From: JAAGZL01 sp050288625
GTDB lineage: Bacteria > Pseudomonadota > Gammaproteobacteria > Chromatiales > Chromatiaceae
DNA: 36,375 nt
Assembly (NCBI GenBank): GCA_050288625.1
Contig: JBNKEE010000054.1
Coordinates: 1 to 36,375 of the forward strand
Reading direction: 5' to 3'
Below, piece by piece: positions 1 to 8,197 of the stretch (its first letter is position 1; each line of letters opens with the position of its first letter). Below the pieces are notes generated by a model that made no database searches, had not been told where the DNA came from, and worked only from the letters and a program-made list of their open reading frames with translations. Position numbers and translations under genes: made by a program.

Positions 1-74
1 GCACCAGATCACAAGAATATAACCAGTCCACTTGATCTGATTACAGAAGCTTGGTAGCCAAATTACATTTACCT

Positions 75-95
75 CAGTCCAACTAGGATGGACTG
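75..95. repeat. Short inverted repeat downstream of the MBL hydrolase
   Basis: Perfect 7-bp arms at 75-81 and 89-95 enclose a 7-nt loop. It lies about 130 bp beyond the stop codon of the minus-strand hydrolase and has no T-tract on either side, so a terminator role is doubtful. No gene was recognised in bases 1-226. Confidence 0.3.
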
Positions 96-226
96 ATCAA
101 CACTCAATCAATGATGCCATTTTTACTATAATTAACGTCTGAATTACTTCCGCTATTGGGCGAATAGTAGGCTTATCCCGAACTGGCTTATATTGTCGCA
201 GTTGGGCACTAACCGGAACTTTTCTC

Positions 227-862
227 TTACTGCAACAAAAACGGATTAGTTATCCGTTCTTCCCCAAAAGTCGAGTTAGGGCCATGCCCCGGGACAAAGG
301 CCACATCATTTCCCAGCGGTAGTAGTTCTTCTTTAATAGATCTGATCAGTGCATCGTGGTTACCGCCCTCAAAGTCGGTGCGACCAACCGAACCCTTGAA
401 CAGCACGTCTCCTACGAACGCGATCTTTGCTTCCAAGTTGGAGAAAGCGATATGACCCGGAGTGTGTCCGGGGCAGTGGTGTACATTTAATTCGATCTCG
501 CCTATCTGTATCTTGTCACCCTGATTCAGATATCTGCTCGGGGTGTAGGGCCGTACGTTTGGATAACCGAACATGGCTCCTTGGCGTGGCAGGGCCTCTA
601 CCCAGAACTGGTCATCAGGATGTGGCCCATCTATGGGGATGTTGTACTTTTCTGCCAGGTCCGCAGCTGCTCCCACATGATCGAAATGGGCGTGGGTGAT
701 CAGGATGCGTTCCAGTTCCACACCTTTTTCCTCGATCCAGGCAGATATTCTTTCCGCTTCATCGCCCGGATCGATTACTGCAGCCTTGTTTGTTTCATCA
801 CACCAGACCAGTGAACAATTCACCTGTAGTGGTGTGACCACAATTACATCGTATTGCAACAT
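227..862 (-). CDS. MBL-fold hydrolase, glyoxalase II-like (YcbL type)
   Basis: A 211-residue metallo-beta-lactamase-fold protein of the short glyoxalase-II-like group; such enzymes hydrolyse thioesters or related substrates with a dinuclear metal centre in the cytoplasm. The metal motif HxHxDH is at residues 57-62. Further ligand motifs are PGHTPGH near 131-137, GDVLF with its Asp at 152, and PGHGP near 191-195. The open frame extends 13 codons further upstream, but the methionine at 862 is preceded by GAGGGG, although with long spacing, and gives the usual family N-terminus. It lacks the long C-terminal domain of true GloB, so the substrate is uncertain. The SirB2-like gene lies 28 bp upstream on the same strand and may be co-transcribed. 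Confidence 0.85.
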   Translation of the reverse strand: MLQYDVIVVTPLQVNCSLVWCDETNKAAVIDPGDEAERISAWIEEKGVELERILITHAHFDHVGAAADLAEKYNIPIDGPHPDDQFWVEALPRQGAMFGYPNVRPYTPSRYLNQGDKIQIGEIELNVHHCPGHTPGHIAFSNLEAKIAFVGDVLFKGSVGRTDFEGGNHDALIRSIKEELLPLGNDVAFVPGHGPNSTFGEERITNPFLLQ

Positions 863-890
863 CTTGATCTTTGCCCCTCGGTAAATACGG

Positions 891-1283
891 TTAGAACCCA
901 AACAGCACCCAGGAAAAAGGTGTACGGCTGTATGCTACAGATACAATGTAAAGGAAGCAAAGTATGGCGATGCCACCACTGATTTTACGTATGCGTATAG
1001 TCGTACCGTAAGTAAGGGCGATGCTGCCGAACATGATGTATGCTAGCAAGACCAATAGTTTGCTAGTTAGCCAGTTTTCAACAAACGGGTATTGCCCGCT
1101 CATGATCGCCATGGATATACCTGCCGTAAGCAGAAGGCTGTCATTGGTAACAGATATATACCTGATTGATCTTTGATGTACCCATGCCTGGTTATGCATC
1201 ATCCAATAAAAGCGCAGTAAGAAGATGCAGATGTTAAGAGATACCGTGGTTAGATGTAGATTTTTAATCCAGTAATAATCCAT
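891..1283 (-). CDS. SirB2-family inner-membrane protein
   Basis: A 130-residue, strongly hydrophobic protein with about four predicted membrane segments. It has family-like features: an early His in a hydrophobic helix (KNLHLTTV), an Arg near the end of the first helix, NDSLLLTAGI in the second segment, and WLTSKLLVLLAYI in the third. SirB2 proteins are small membrane proteins named from a Salmonella invasion-gene locus; their biochemical role is not established. It is transcribed away from trmO and just ahead of the MBL hydrolase. No clear Shine-Dalgarno sequence precedes the ATG. The family call rests on recalled pattern and topology, so it is moderately sure. Confidence 0.7.
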   Translation of the reverse strand: MDYYWIKNLHLTTVSLNICIFLLRFYWMMHNQAWVHQRSIRYISVTNDSLLLTAGISMAIMSGQYPFVENWLTSKLLVLLAYIMFGSIALTYGTTIRIRKISGGIAILCFLYIVSVAYSRTPFSWVLFGF

Positions 1284-1362
1284 TGTCGCCGTAGAAATTG
1301 AGATAGAATCTGAAAGGGTACAATGTCAGATATTCCAGCTCTAATTCAACCGGATATTTAGA

Positions 1363-2055
1363 ATGAAATTTGAATTTGAACCCATAGGTTTCATCCATTC
1401 CCCCTTCAAGCAGAAGTTCGGCATCCCGCGTCAGTCCGGTCTGGTGCCGGAGATAAAGGCCAGTCTGGAGCTTGTTGCGCCTTACAACAACACGGATGCG
1501 GTGGCTGAGCTGGATGGTTATTCCCACATCTGGCTGCAGTTCGTATTTCATCAGGCCCAGCGTGAACAGTGGCAGCCGCGGGTGCGTCCACCCAGGTTGG
1601 GTGGCAACCGCAGTGTGGGGGTGTTCGCCAGCCGTGCCCCGTTTCGGCCCAACCCGATCGGCCTGTCTGTGGTCAGGCTTGAAAGAGTGGTTACGGATGG
1701 GGGGAGGGTGACTCTGGATCTATCTGGTGTGGATCTTATGGACGGTACGCCGGTGTTGGACATAAAGCCATATTTGCCATACTCAGAGAGTATCCCGGAT
1801 GCCAGGTCCGGTTTTGCCCCGACTGCTCCTGACGCTCAACTCGCGGTGCGCTTCTCAGAGCTTGCAGAATCCCAGCTTGCGGACAGGGGAGATGGTGCTG
1901 ATCTGTGCCAGCTGATAACCAGGGTCCTGGAACTAGACCCACGGCCCGCCTATGCGGAGGAAGACGGCCGGGTATACGGCTTTCGTCTGTACGACTTTGA
2001 TCTGCGCTGGCAGATGGACGGGGATGAGATTGTGGTTCTGGAACTGGCGGAGTAG
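1363..2055 (+). CDS. trmO: tRNA (N6-threonylcarbamoyladenosine37-N6)-methyltransferase TrmO
   Basis: TrmO/TsaA methylates t6A37 to m6t6A37 in ANN-decoding tRNAs using S-adenosylmethionine. The 230-residue protein begins with the family signature PIGFIHSPFKQKFGIPRQ. It carries ELDGYSHIWLQFVFH near 50-65, the RPNPIGLSVVRL motif near 97-108, and DLMDGTPVLDIKPYLPYSE near 124-142. These are the conserved elements of the beta-barrel SAM-binding domain, and the length matches the E. coli protein. It is divergent from the SirB2-like gene, with 79 bp between the starts, and nearly abuts the convergent SDR gene (3 bp between the stops). Confidence 0.92.
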   Translation: MKFEFEPIGFIHSPFKQKFGIPRQSGLVPEIKASLELVAPYNNTDAVAELDGYSHIWLQFVFHQAQREQWQPRVRPPRLGGNRSVGVFASRAPFRPNPIGLSVVRLERVVTDGGRVTLDLSGVDLMDGTPVLDIKPYLPYSESIPDARSGFAPTAPDAQLAVRFSELAESQLADRGDGADLCQLITRVLELDPRPAYAEEDGRVYGFRLYDFDLRWQMDGDEIVVLELAE

Positions 2056-2058
2056 GGA

Positions 2059-2772
2059 TTAGCCCCCATCGTTAAACTCTATCACCCTCTTTTGCGGCGA
2101 CAGGTTGATCTCATCTATGGCGGCCCCTGGTCTGGACGACAGCATCAACCAGACCGCCTCCGCCACGTCCTCGGCAACCAGGTGCATGTCCGGTTCCGGC
2201 CCCGGATTGAACCAGGTCTGGGAGAAGAAATCGGTGTCTACCATTCCCGGGTTGATTATCCCAACCCTGACCCCGTTACTGGCGCACTCCTGGCGCAGGG
2301 CCTGGGCCATTCCGCGTAGGGCGAATTTGGTGGCGGAGTATACCGCTCCCTTTTTGCCGCCGGAGAGGGCTGCCTCTGAACCCATGAGGACGATATCGCC
2401 ATGACCTATGGTCTTGAGGTGGGGCAGGAATTCTCGGATGAGCAGGATCTGACTGGTAAGGTTTAGGTCGATCATCTGTCGGATCTGAGGGGGCGAGAAC
2501 TCTTCCAGTGATCCGAAATGACCATATCCGGCGTTGCAGATGATGGCGTCCACCTCCGGGTGGTCCTTGCGCACTTTGCTGATCTGGTCGGGGAGTCCAT
2601 CCAGTTGTGACAGATCGATAGTGACATGCGTAAAGTTGGCATGGTCACTGGCGCCTGGCTTTCTGCTGAGGCCGATGACATTGCATGACTCACGCAATAA
2701 CCTATCGCTTATGGCCTTGCCAATACCGCGGCTGGCTCCGGTCACCAGGACGGTCCTGCTGTTTGTTGTCAT
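2059..2772 (-). CDS. Short-chain dehydrogenase/reductase
   Basis: A 237-residue classical SDR NAD(P)-dependent oxidoreductase, substrate unknown. The Rossmann glycine motif TGASRGIG is at 11-18, NAG at 80-82, catalytic Ser at 132 and YSATK (Tyr145, Lys149) at 145-149. Arg15 within the glycine motif and Arg37 after the second strand suggest NADP(H) preference, by analogy with classical SDRs. Its ATG overlaps the stop of the nucleoside-phosphorylase-like gene by 4 bp, so the two are probably one translationally coupled unit. Confidence 0.88.
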   Translation of the reverse strand: MTTNSRTVLVTGASRGIGKAISDRLLRESCNVIGLSRKPGASDHANFTHVTIDLSQLDGLPDQISKVRKDHPEVDAIICNAGYGHFGSLEEFSPPQIRQMIDLNLTSQILLIREFLPHLKTIGHGDIVLMGSEAALSGGKKGAVYSATKFALRGMAQALRQECASNGVRVGIINPGMVDTDFFSQTWFNPGPEPDMHLVAEDVAEAVWLMLSSRPGAAIDEINLSPQKRVIEFNDGG

Positions 2773-3365
2773 TGATTGCCCCCAGTACTTATCAGCTCGT
2801 CCAGTAGGTCTAAATGTTTTCTGATTAGCTGTGACGCCATTTTGCCATTTATGTTATCTGTTTGGTTATCTCTATTGTCTGATACTACTTTAAGACAATA
2901 TATTTTATCAGGGGTGGTGCAGTGCAGGGCGGAACGGTAGAAGCCGGAGGCTTCCATATCCACCAGGCCGTTCAGATTGTAGCTGGTGTCCGGTTCGGTA
3001 ACAGTGAAGACATCTTCAGCAGGGTGGTTGAGCTTGTTCTTGCTCTCCATGGTCCAGCGATCACCACTCGCAACATCTTCGATGCTGTTGGCCAGAAAGG
3101 CCTCACCCACGGCATGATTGGGGTGACCTGCAATACCCAGGTTGATCCAGATATCATCCGGTCTCAGGTCGTTGAGCCGATGCAGCCAGGAGGTGGCGGC
3201 CGCTGCATTATTTACTCCATAACCAGATATGACCAGGGAGATATGGTCATTTCTATACAGTGGGTACTGGTCATGGCGGTTGTCCCGGACCAGGCCCAGA
3301 TGTTGGTTGATGGGTCTGGCTTCAGGAGGCAAGGCCACTATCAGGTTTATTTGTGTGTCTGTCAT
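2769..3365 (-). CDS. Nucleoside phosphorylase-superfamily protein (MTA/SAH nucleosidase-like)
   Basis: A 198-residue protein of the PNP/MTAN fold, shorter than the usual 230-250. Landmarks are an N-terminal beta strand with Glu15 (ALPPEARP), GYGVNNAAAAT at 49-58, NLGIAGH at 75-81, DMEASGF at 136-142 and VVSDN with Asp163. The paired Glu12-type, ME and Asp residues are those that bind ribose and base in MTAN/futalosine hydrolase-type enzymes. It might cleave a nucleoside or a related glycoside, but the substrate cannot be assigned. It overlaps the downstream SDR by 4 bp (ATGA). Confidence 0.72.
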   Translation of the reverse strand: MTDTQINLIVALPPEARPINQHLGLVRDNRHDQYPLYRNDHISLVISGYGVNNAAAATSWLHRLNDLRPDDIWINLGIAGHPNHAVGEAFLANSIEDVASGDRWTMESKNKLNHPAEDVFTVTEPDTSYNLNGLVDMEASGFYRSALHCTTPDKIYCLKVVSDNRDNQTDNINGKMASQLIRKHLDLLDELISTGGNQ

Positions 3366-3508
3366 CTAGATACCAATACTGGAACGGTTCGGTCTATTAT
3401 CATGAAAATGCAATAGATTGTATAAATAAACATATCGATAAGCTTAGTTGGTCTACGGATTAGCCCTATGGCAGACTCGACTGATCACAACATAGAGGAA
3501 TCGCCAAT

Positions 3509-4162
3509 ATGAGAGTAATACTGCTAGGTGGCCCTGGGGCCGGGAAAGGCACTCAGGCTAACTACATCAAAGAGAAGTACAACATCCCTCAGATTTCTAC
3601 CGGCGATATGCTGCGCGCCCACGTAAAATCAGGGAGTGAGCTGGGTGTAGCCGCAAAGAAGATCATGGATGAGGGTGGCCTGGTCTCCGATGAGATCATC
3701 ATGGGTATGGTGAAAGAGCGCATAACCGAGGACGATTGCGCTAACGGTTTTTTGTTTGACGGCTTCCCTCGTACCATCCCACAGGCCGAGGCATTGCAAC
3801 AGGCAGGTGTCGATATCGATGCTGTGGTTGAGATCAATGTGCCTGACGAGGAGATCATCAAACGTATGTCTGGTCGTCGTGTCCATCTGGCTTCCGGTCG
3901 TACCTATCATGTCACCTTTAACCCACCTAAGGTTGAAGGTAAGGACGATGTGACCGGTGAGGATCTCATTCAACGTGATGATGATCAGGAAGACACTGTG
4001 AAGGCACGCCTTCAGGTGTACCATGATCAGACTGCACCTCTAATCACATTCTATTCTAAGTGGGCTGAATCCGGTGAAGAGAATGCTCCTAAGTACCATA
4101 AGATTGAGGGTGTAGGAGGTGTGGAAGATATCCGCGATGCCATCTTCTCCGCCCTGGGTTAG
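3509..4162 (+). CDS. adk: Adenylate kinase
   Basis: Adenylate kinase (AMP + ATP to 2 ADP) of the cytoplasm. The 217-residue length is that of the long bacterial form. The P-loop GGPGAGKGT is at 7-15, the AMP-binding TGDMLRA near 31-37, and FDGFPRT near 83-89. The LID domain follows SGRRVHLASGRTYH and lacks the four zinc-binding cysteines, as in E. coli. GAGG lies about 10 nt before the ATG. It appears monocistronic and is followed by a strong hairpin. Confidence 0.97.
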   Translation: MRVILLGGPGAGKGTQANYIKEKYNIPQISTGDMLRAHVKSGSELGVAAKKIMDEGGLVSDEIIMGMVKERITEDDCANGFLFDGFPRTIPQAEALQQAGVDIDAVVEINVPDEEIIKRMSGRRVHLASGRTYHVTFNPPKVEGKDDVTGEDLIQRDDDQEDTVKARLQVYHDQTAPLITFYSKWAESGEENAPKYHKIEGVGGVEDIRDAIFSALG

Positions 4163-4191
4163 AAAAACGATAAGTAATAAAAACAATGGTA

Positions 4192-4213
4192 GGGAAGGGG
4201 GAACCCCCTTCCC
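4192..4213 (+). terminator. Hairpin after adk, probable terminator
   Basis: Perfect 10-bp GC-rich arms lie at 4192-4201 and 4204-4213 with a 2-nt spacer; in RNA the loop would open by one or two pairs. It is followed by ATTTATCAATTAA rather than a pure U-run, so intrinsic termination is likely but not ideal. It sits 29 bp after the adk stop codon. Confidence 0.55.
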
Positions 4214-4283
4214 ATTTATCAATTAATAGGTCTGTTTTAGCAGTATAATTTCCGATGTGGAGTATCAATTACTGCACAAATTC

Positions 4284-4292
4284 TGCTAGAAT
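4284..4292 (+). promoter_or_regulatory. Possible extended -10 promoter for the thioredoxin gene
   Basis: TGCTAGAAT at 4284-4292 matches an extended -10 element (TGnTAnAAT). No convincing -35 is present 16-18 bp upstream. It lies 36 bp before the proposed GTG start of the thioredoxin gene. Confidence 0.3.
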
Positions 4293-4327
4293 CTCAGCCT
4301 TTATTTTGTCCGAACATGGAGTATGCC

Positions 4328-4702
4328 GTGGCCGTAGTAGAACTCACTGAAGAGAATTTTGAAGAAACAGTAACTAACAATGATTTTGTAATCGTTGATT
4401 ACTGGGCGCCTTGGTGTGGTCCATGTCGTTCGTTTGCGCCGACCTACGAAAAGGTCTCTGAGGAACATGAAAACATCGTGTTTGCCAAGGTGAACACTGA
4501 GGAACAGCAGGCCATTGCGGCTCATTTCCAGATTAGATCCATTCCTACCCTTATGATATTTCGGGAAAAAGTGATTATTTTCAGTCAGGCTGGAGCCTTG
4601 CCAGAATCTGGGTTAAAAGATCTTATTCAGCGCGCATCTGACCTTGATATGGCGGAAGTGCATCGGCAGATTGCAGAAGGACAGGATTCTGAGGAAGGTT
4701 AG
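4328..4702 (+). CDS. Thioredoxin-family protein
   Basis: A 124-residue single-domain thioredoxin with the redox motif WCGPC (Cys30, Cys33) and the cis-proline segment RSIPTLMIF. It probably acts as a cytoplasmic dithiol reductant. The frame opens at an ATG at 4316, but GGAG at 4318-4321 sits exactly 6 nt before a GTG at 4328. That GTG gives the family-typical start (M)AVVELTEENF, so the ATGGAG looks like the ribosome binding site and not the start. The C-terminal tail after residue 100 is acidic. It is distinct from TrxA in having this extra tail. Confidence 0.85.
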   Translation: MAVVELTEENFEETVTNNDFVIVDYWAPWCGPCRSFAPTYEKVSEEHENIVFAKVNTEEQQAIAAHFQIRSIPTLMIFREKVIIFSQAGALPESGLKDLIQRASDLDMAEVHRQIAEGQDSEEG

Positions 4703-4797
4703 TCAAACCTCGTTACAGAAAATCCGTATCAAGGAAAAATAAGAAGTATATTCAAAGCGTTATAGCATTATACGCTCAGGATAGGGCGGAGATTTTT

Positions 4798-4837
4798 TTG
4801 CGTAATATCAAAAAACTCGGTTATTATACGGAATAAC
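4798..4837 (+). promoter_or_regulatory. Putative promoter and operator-like dyad ahead of the orphan iscR-like gene
   Basis: TTGCGT (4798-4803) and TATTAT (4822-4827), 18 bp apart, form a plausible sigma70 promoter. The -10 region is covered by a perfect 6-bp dyad (4820-4825 and 4832-4837), suitable for a dimeric repressor. It does not obviously match the IscR type 1 consensus. This is inference from sequence only. Confidence 0.3.
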
Positions 4838-4927
4838 AATTGGATGTTTTCTATAGGAGATGCTAGATTCAATACATAGCAAAAAGGTAGGAAATTCGTT
4901 CACATTTTATGTTTGGTGGGTATATAT

Positions 4928-5401
4928 ATGAGACTTTCAACTAAAGGTCGGTATGCAGTTACAGCGATGCTTGATTTGGCTCTGCACGGTGGCGACAAGG
5001 CGGTAACCTTGGCAGAGATTTCCGAGACACAGGGTATCTCCCTTTCTTATCTTGAGCAGCTATTTGCCGGTCTACGAGCCAAAGGTCTGGTAAAGGGTGT
5101 TCGCGGTCCAGGCGGTGGTTATTATTTGGGTAAGCCGGCTGGTGAAATCACCATAGCCGACATCGTCTGTGCGGTGGACGAGTGGGTTGAGTTCACCAGA
5201 TGCAGTGGTAAACGCGATTGTCACGATGGTGAGATATGTCTGACACACAACCTGTGGGATGAACTAAGCAAAGAGATACATGAATTCCTTAGCGGCATCT
5301 CCCTAGAAAATCTGGTTCGCCGTGGCGGTATGGAGGTTGGTGGCTGTAACAAGGCGGAAGGTGGATGCTTTGCCGCCAGAGCCGGCCAAACCGCAGCCTA
5401 G
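4928..5401 (+). CDS. Rrf2-family regulator, IscR-like paralogue
   Basis: A 157-residue Rrf2/IscR-type transcription regulator. The N-terminal winged helix (MRLSTKGRYAVTAMLDLA, SLSYLEQLF, VRGPGGGY) is followed by Cys92, Cys98, Cys104 and His107, exactly the [2Fe-2S] ligand spacing of E. coli IscR. It therefore probably senses iron-sulfur status. The C-terminus carries two extra cysteines (140, 147) that the second IscR in this window lacks. A TTG at 4913 extends the frame, but GGTGGG at 4915-4920 is well placed for ATG 4928. It stands alone, 44 bp upstream of prmB and hemN, and might control them. Confidence 0.88.
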   Translation: MRLSTKGRYAVTAMLDLALHGGDKAVTLAEISETQGISLSYLEQLFAGLRAKGLVKGVRGPGGGYYLGKPAGEITIADIVCAVDEWVEFTRCSGKRDCHDGEICLTHNLWDELSKEIHEFLSGISLENLVRRGGMEVGGCNKAEGGCFAARAGQTAA

Positions 5402-5445
5402 AGAAATACACCACAAGACCCTTACGCATTTATCGCAGTTAATCT

Positions 5446-6369
5446 ATGAACTGGGATATTGAGCAGCTGGAGACCATGCTGGATTTCATCCGCTGGGGCG
5501 CCAGTTGCTTTGATGCTGAGGGTCTTTTTTTTGGCCACGGAACGGACAATGCCCTGGATGAGTCCACAGCCCTGGTTCTACACGCGCTAAATCTACAATA
5601 TGATCTACCGCCTGCCTATTTACAGAGTAGGGTCACCGCTGAAGAAAAGGGCGCCATACTTGAACTCTTTCAGCGGCGCGTTAATGAGCGACTTCCTGCT
5701 TCTTATCTAACCAATAGTGCAATCTTTGCTGGACTGCAGTTTTATATAGATGAGAATGTTTTGGTCCCGCGCTCACCCATCGCCGAGTTGGTAGAAAAAG
5801 GTTTTGAGCCTTGGATTGATTCAGAACGGGTGGTTAGAGTATTGGATATGTGCAGCGGCAGTGGTTGTATCGGTATTGCCTGCGCCTATAGCTTTCCACA
5901 AGCAGAGGTTGATCTTGTGGATGTTTCACCAGAGGCGATCAAGGTCGCCGAAACAAACATTAGGCAGCATGGGTTGCAGGATCGTGTGAAGGCCATCCGG
6001 TCAGACATATTCACCTCTCTGGATAAAGAAGAATATGACATCATAGTAAGTAACCCACCCTATGTTAGCCGTTCAGAGATGCAGGAACTACCCCAGGAGT
6101 ATCTAAATGAGCCAGTGTTGGGACTCGAGGCCGGAGATGCTGGCCTGGATATCGTTATCCCGATGCTGCAACAGGCCTCCAGCTATCTAAAGCCAGATGG
6201 TATCATGGTGGTTGAGGTTGGGTTGAGCGCCGATAGGTTGCAGGAGCGTTTTCCTCAGGTGCCGTTTCTCTGGTTGGAGTTCGAGCGTGGCGGGGAAGGG
6301 GTGTTCATGCTGACGGTAGATCAGCTGGTAGAATACAAATCGATTTTTAGTACAGACATAGTGAGTTAG
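5446..6369 (+). CDS. prmB: Ribosomal protein L3 N5-glutamine methyltransferase PrmB
   Basis: PrmB methylates a glutamine of ribosomal protein L3 using SAM. The 307-residue protein has a helical N-terminal domain and a Rossmann methyltransferase domain. The SAM motif I is LDMCSGSGCIG at 133-143, and the catalytic NPPY of glutamine/adenine N-methyltransferases is at 203-206. The N-terminal IRWGASCF and the segment YLTNSAIFAGLQFYIDENVLVPRSPI fit PrmB better than PrmC. It is followed after 9 bp by hemN, so the two probably share a transcript. Confidence 0.92.
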   Translation: MNWDIEQLETMLDFIRWGASCFDAEGLFFGHGTDNALDESTALVLHALNLQYDLPPAYLQSRVTAEEKGAILELFQRRVNERLPASYLTNSAIFAGLQFYIDENVLVPRSPIAELVEKGFEPWIDSERVVRVLDMCSGSGCIGIACAYSFPQAEVDLVDVSPEAIKVAETNIRQHGLQDRVKAIRSDIFTSLDKEEYDIIVSNPPYVSRSEMQELPQEYLNEPVLGLEAGDAGLDIVIPMLQQASSYLKPDGIMVVEVGLSADRLQERFPQVPFLWLEFERGGEGVFMLTVDQLVEYKSIFSTDIVS

Positions 6370-6378
6370 GGGTAATGC

Positions 6379-7761
6379 ATGGACCAGACGCTGGTTTTCG
6401 ATCAGGAACTAATTGAGAAGTACGATTATGCGGGTCCGCGCTACACTTCTTACCCGACTGCACCCCAATTTCACGATGGGTTTGGCGAGCAGCAGTATCG
6501 CGAAGTGGCGGCCAGGACCAATGCAGAAGGTGGTCCGCTTTCGCTCTATTTTCATCTTCCGTTTTGCGATACGGTCTGTTTCTTCTGCGCATGTAACAAG
6601 GTGGTGACCAAGGATCGCGGTCAGGCCAATCCATACCTGCAACATCTGCATAAAGAGATCGCTATGCAGGGTGAGCTGTTTGATAGCAGCCGAAAGGTCG
6701 AGCAGTTGCATTGGGGTGGGGGCACGCCCACCTTTATCAGCCACGATGAGATGCGCGAGTTGATGCAGGTGACCAGAGAGCACTTCAATCTGGCGGATGA
6801 CGATAGCGGTGAGTATTCTATTGAGATAGATCCGCGCGAGGCAAATGTAGACACCATAGCCCTGTTGCGCGAGATCGGATTCAATCGCATGAGCATGGGG
6901 GTGCAGGACTTCGATGAGAAGGTACAGCGAGCGGTAAACCGCATCCAGTCTGAAGATCAGACCATGGCGGTGCTCCAGGCTGCTCGTGATGAGGGGTTCC
7001 GTTCTATAAGCATCGATCTGATCTATGGACTCTCATTTCAGACAGTAGACAGCTTTGCCAAGACCCTGGATCGGATTATTGAGGTAGGTCCTGATCGTCT
7101 TTCGGTCTTTAATTACGCGCATCTACCTAAGATGTTTATGCCGCAGCGCCGGATCAATGCTGAGGACCTGCCGTCTCCCCAGGAGAAGCTGGATATCCTA
7201 AAAATGACCATCGATCGTCTAACCGCTGCGGGTTATGTATTTATCGGCATGGATCACTTTGCCCGTCCAGACGATGAGCTGGCCAAGGCCCAACGCGATG
7301 GTACCTTGTATCGAAATTTTCAGGGTTACTCCACCCATTCCGATTGTGACCTGGTAGCCATGGGCGTTACCTCCATAGGTATGGTTGGTAATACTTATAG
7401 TCAGAATATACGCACCATAAATGAGTATTCCCTAGAGATAGAAGTTGGCAAGTTGCCTATCTTTCGGGGGATTGAGCTAAACGATGATGACCGTCTTCGG
7501 CGTGATGTTATCACCCGTCTGATATGCCATTTCAGGCTTGATTACACGACTGTGGAGCAGCTCTGGGGGATAGATTTTGCTGATTATTTCGCAGATGAGT
7601 TGAAAAGGCTGGAGTCCATGCAACAGGACGGATTGCTGGAGTTGGATAACACAGGTATCAGGGTGTTGCCGCGCGGGCGGCTGTTGATTAGAAATATCTG
7701 TATGGAGTTTGATAAGTATCTGCCGCCAGCGCAGCAGAGAAATTTTTCACGTGTGATTTAG
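6379..7761 (+). CDS. hemN: Oxygen-independent coproporphyrinogen III dehydrogenase HemN
   Basis: A radical SAM enzyme that decarboxylates coproporphyrinogen III to protoporphyrinogen IX without oxygen, for anaerobic haem synthesis. It is 460 residues, the usual length of true HemN. The cluster motif Cys63-x3-Cys67-x2-Cys70-x-Cys72 (CDTVCFFCAC) matches the E. coli arrangement, including the fourth cysteine. GGGTPT, near residues 114-119, is the SAM-binding GGTP-type motif. The N-terminal YAGPRYTSYPTAPQFH is HemN-specific and separates it from the HemW family. No obvious FNR box was seen in the 44 bp ahead of prmB. Confidence 0.96.
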   Translation: MDQTLVFDQELIEKYDYAGPRYTSYPTAPQFHDGFGEQQYREVAARTNAEGGPLSLYFHLPFCDTVCFFCACNKVVTKDRGQANPYLQHLHKEIAMQGELFDSSRKVEQLHWGGGTPTFISHDEMRELMQVTREHFNLADDDSGEYSIEIDPREANVDTIALLREIGFNRMSMGVQDFDEKVQRAVNRIQSEDQTMAVLQAARDEGFRSISIDLIYGLSFQTVDSFAKTLDRIIEVGPDRLSVFNYAHLPKMFMPQRRINAEDLPSPQEKLDILKMTIDRLTAAGYVFIGMDHFARPDDELAKAQRDGTLYRNFQGYSTHSDCDLVAMGVTSIGMVGNTYSQNIRTINEYSLEIEVGKLPIFRGIELNDDDRLRRDVITRLICHFRLDYTTVEQLWGIDFADYFADELKRLESMQQDGLLELDNTGIRVLPRGRLLIRNICMEFDKYLPPAQQRNFSRVI

Positions 7762-7763
7762 TA

Positions 7764-8021
7764 TCAGCCAGCTGCCCTACGTAGATCAGGAAATTCTATG
7801 ATCTCGCTATCTTCCATGCCCTCTGATTCAGAGACATTCTGCTTGTGAGTTTTGGCACTTTCTTTATGTGCAGGGTAGATCTCTAAAATCTCAAAGCCGC
7901 CATCCGTCGGTTGGAATCCTGACTCCAGGGAGAATTCACACATAGAGTCGATAACGTCCCGCATTACCATCTCCAGTGCGGGGTCACTTATTACAGTTGG
8001 AGTTGTTATTTCTTTCGCCAT
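7764..8021 (-). CDS. Hypothetical protein, 85 residues
   Basis: I do not recognise this protein. It is acidic and has no signal peptide, membrane segment or cysteine pattern (a single Cys). It begins MAKEITTPTVISDPALE and has a stretch, GFQPTDGGFEILEIYP, that looks like folded beta structure, followed by a polar tail. It converges on hemN with only 2 bp between the stops, and lies 176 bp downstream of suhB on the same strand. The ribosome site is weak. The continuous frame in a tight gene arrangement supports a real gene. Confidence 0.5.
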   Translation of the reverse strand: MAKEITTPTVISDPALEMVMRDVIDSMCEFSLESGFQPTDGGFEILEIYPAHKESAKTHKQNVSESEGMEDSEIIEFPDLRRAAG

Positions 8022-8197
8022 GAGATTGTCTGCCCATCATTTTCTGATCTTCACTACTGCTAGCGGCATAGCGTGGGTGAACTTTAATCGTGGAATGAAA
8101 TAGGATTTTAGATACTTGAAATTGGAGTCCGCTCTTGCTGGCAACAGAGATTGGTTTCTACCCCTAATCGTCCAGAGGACTGGCCTACTACATGGTT

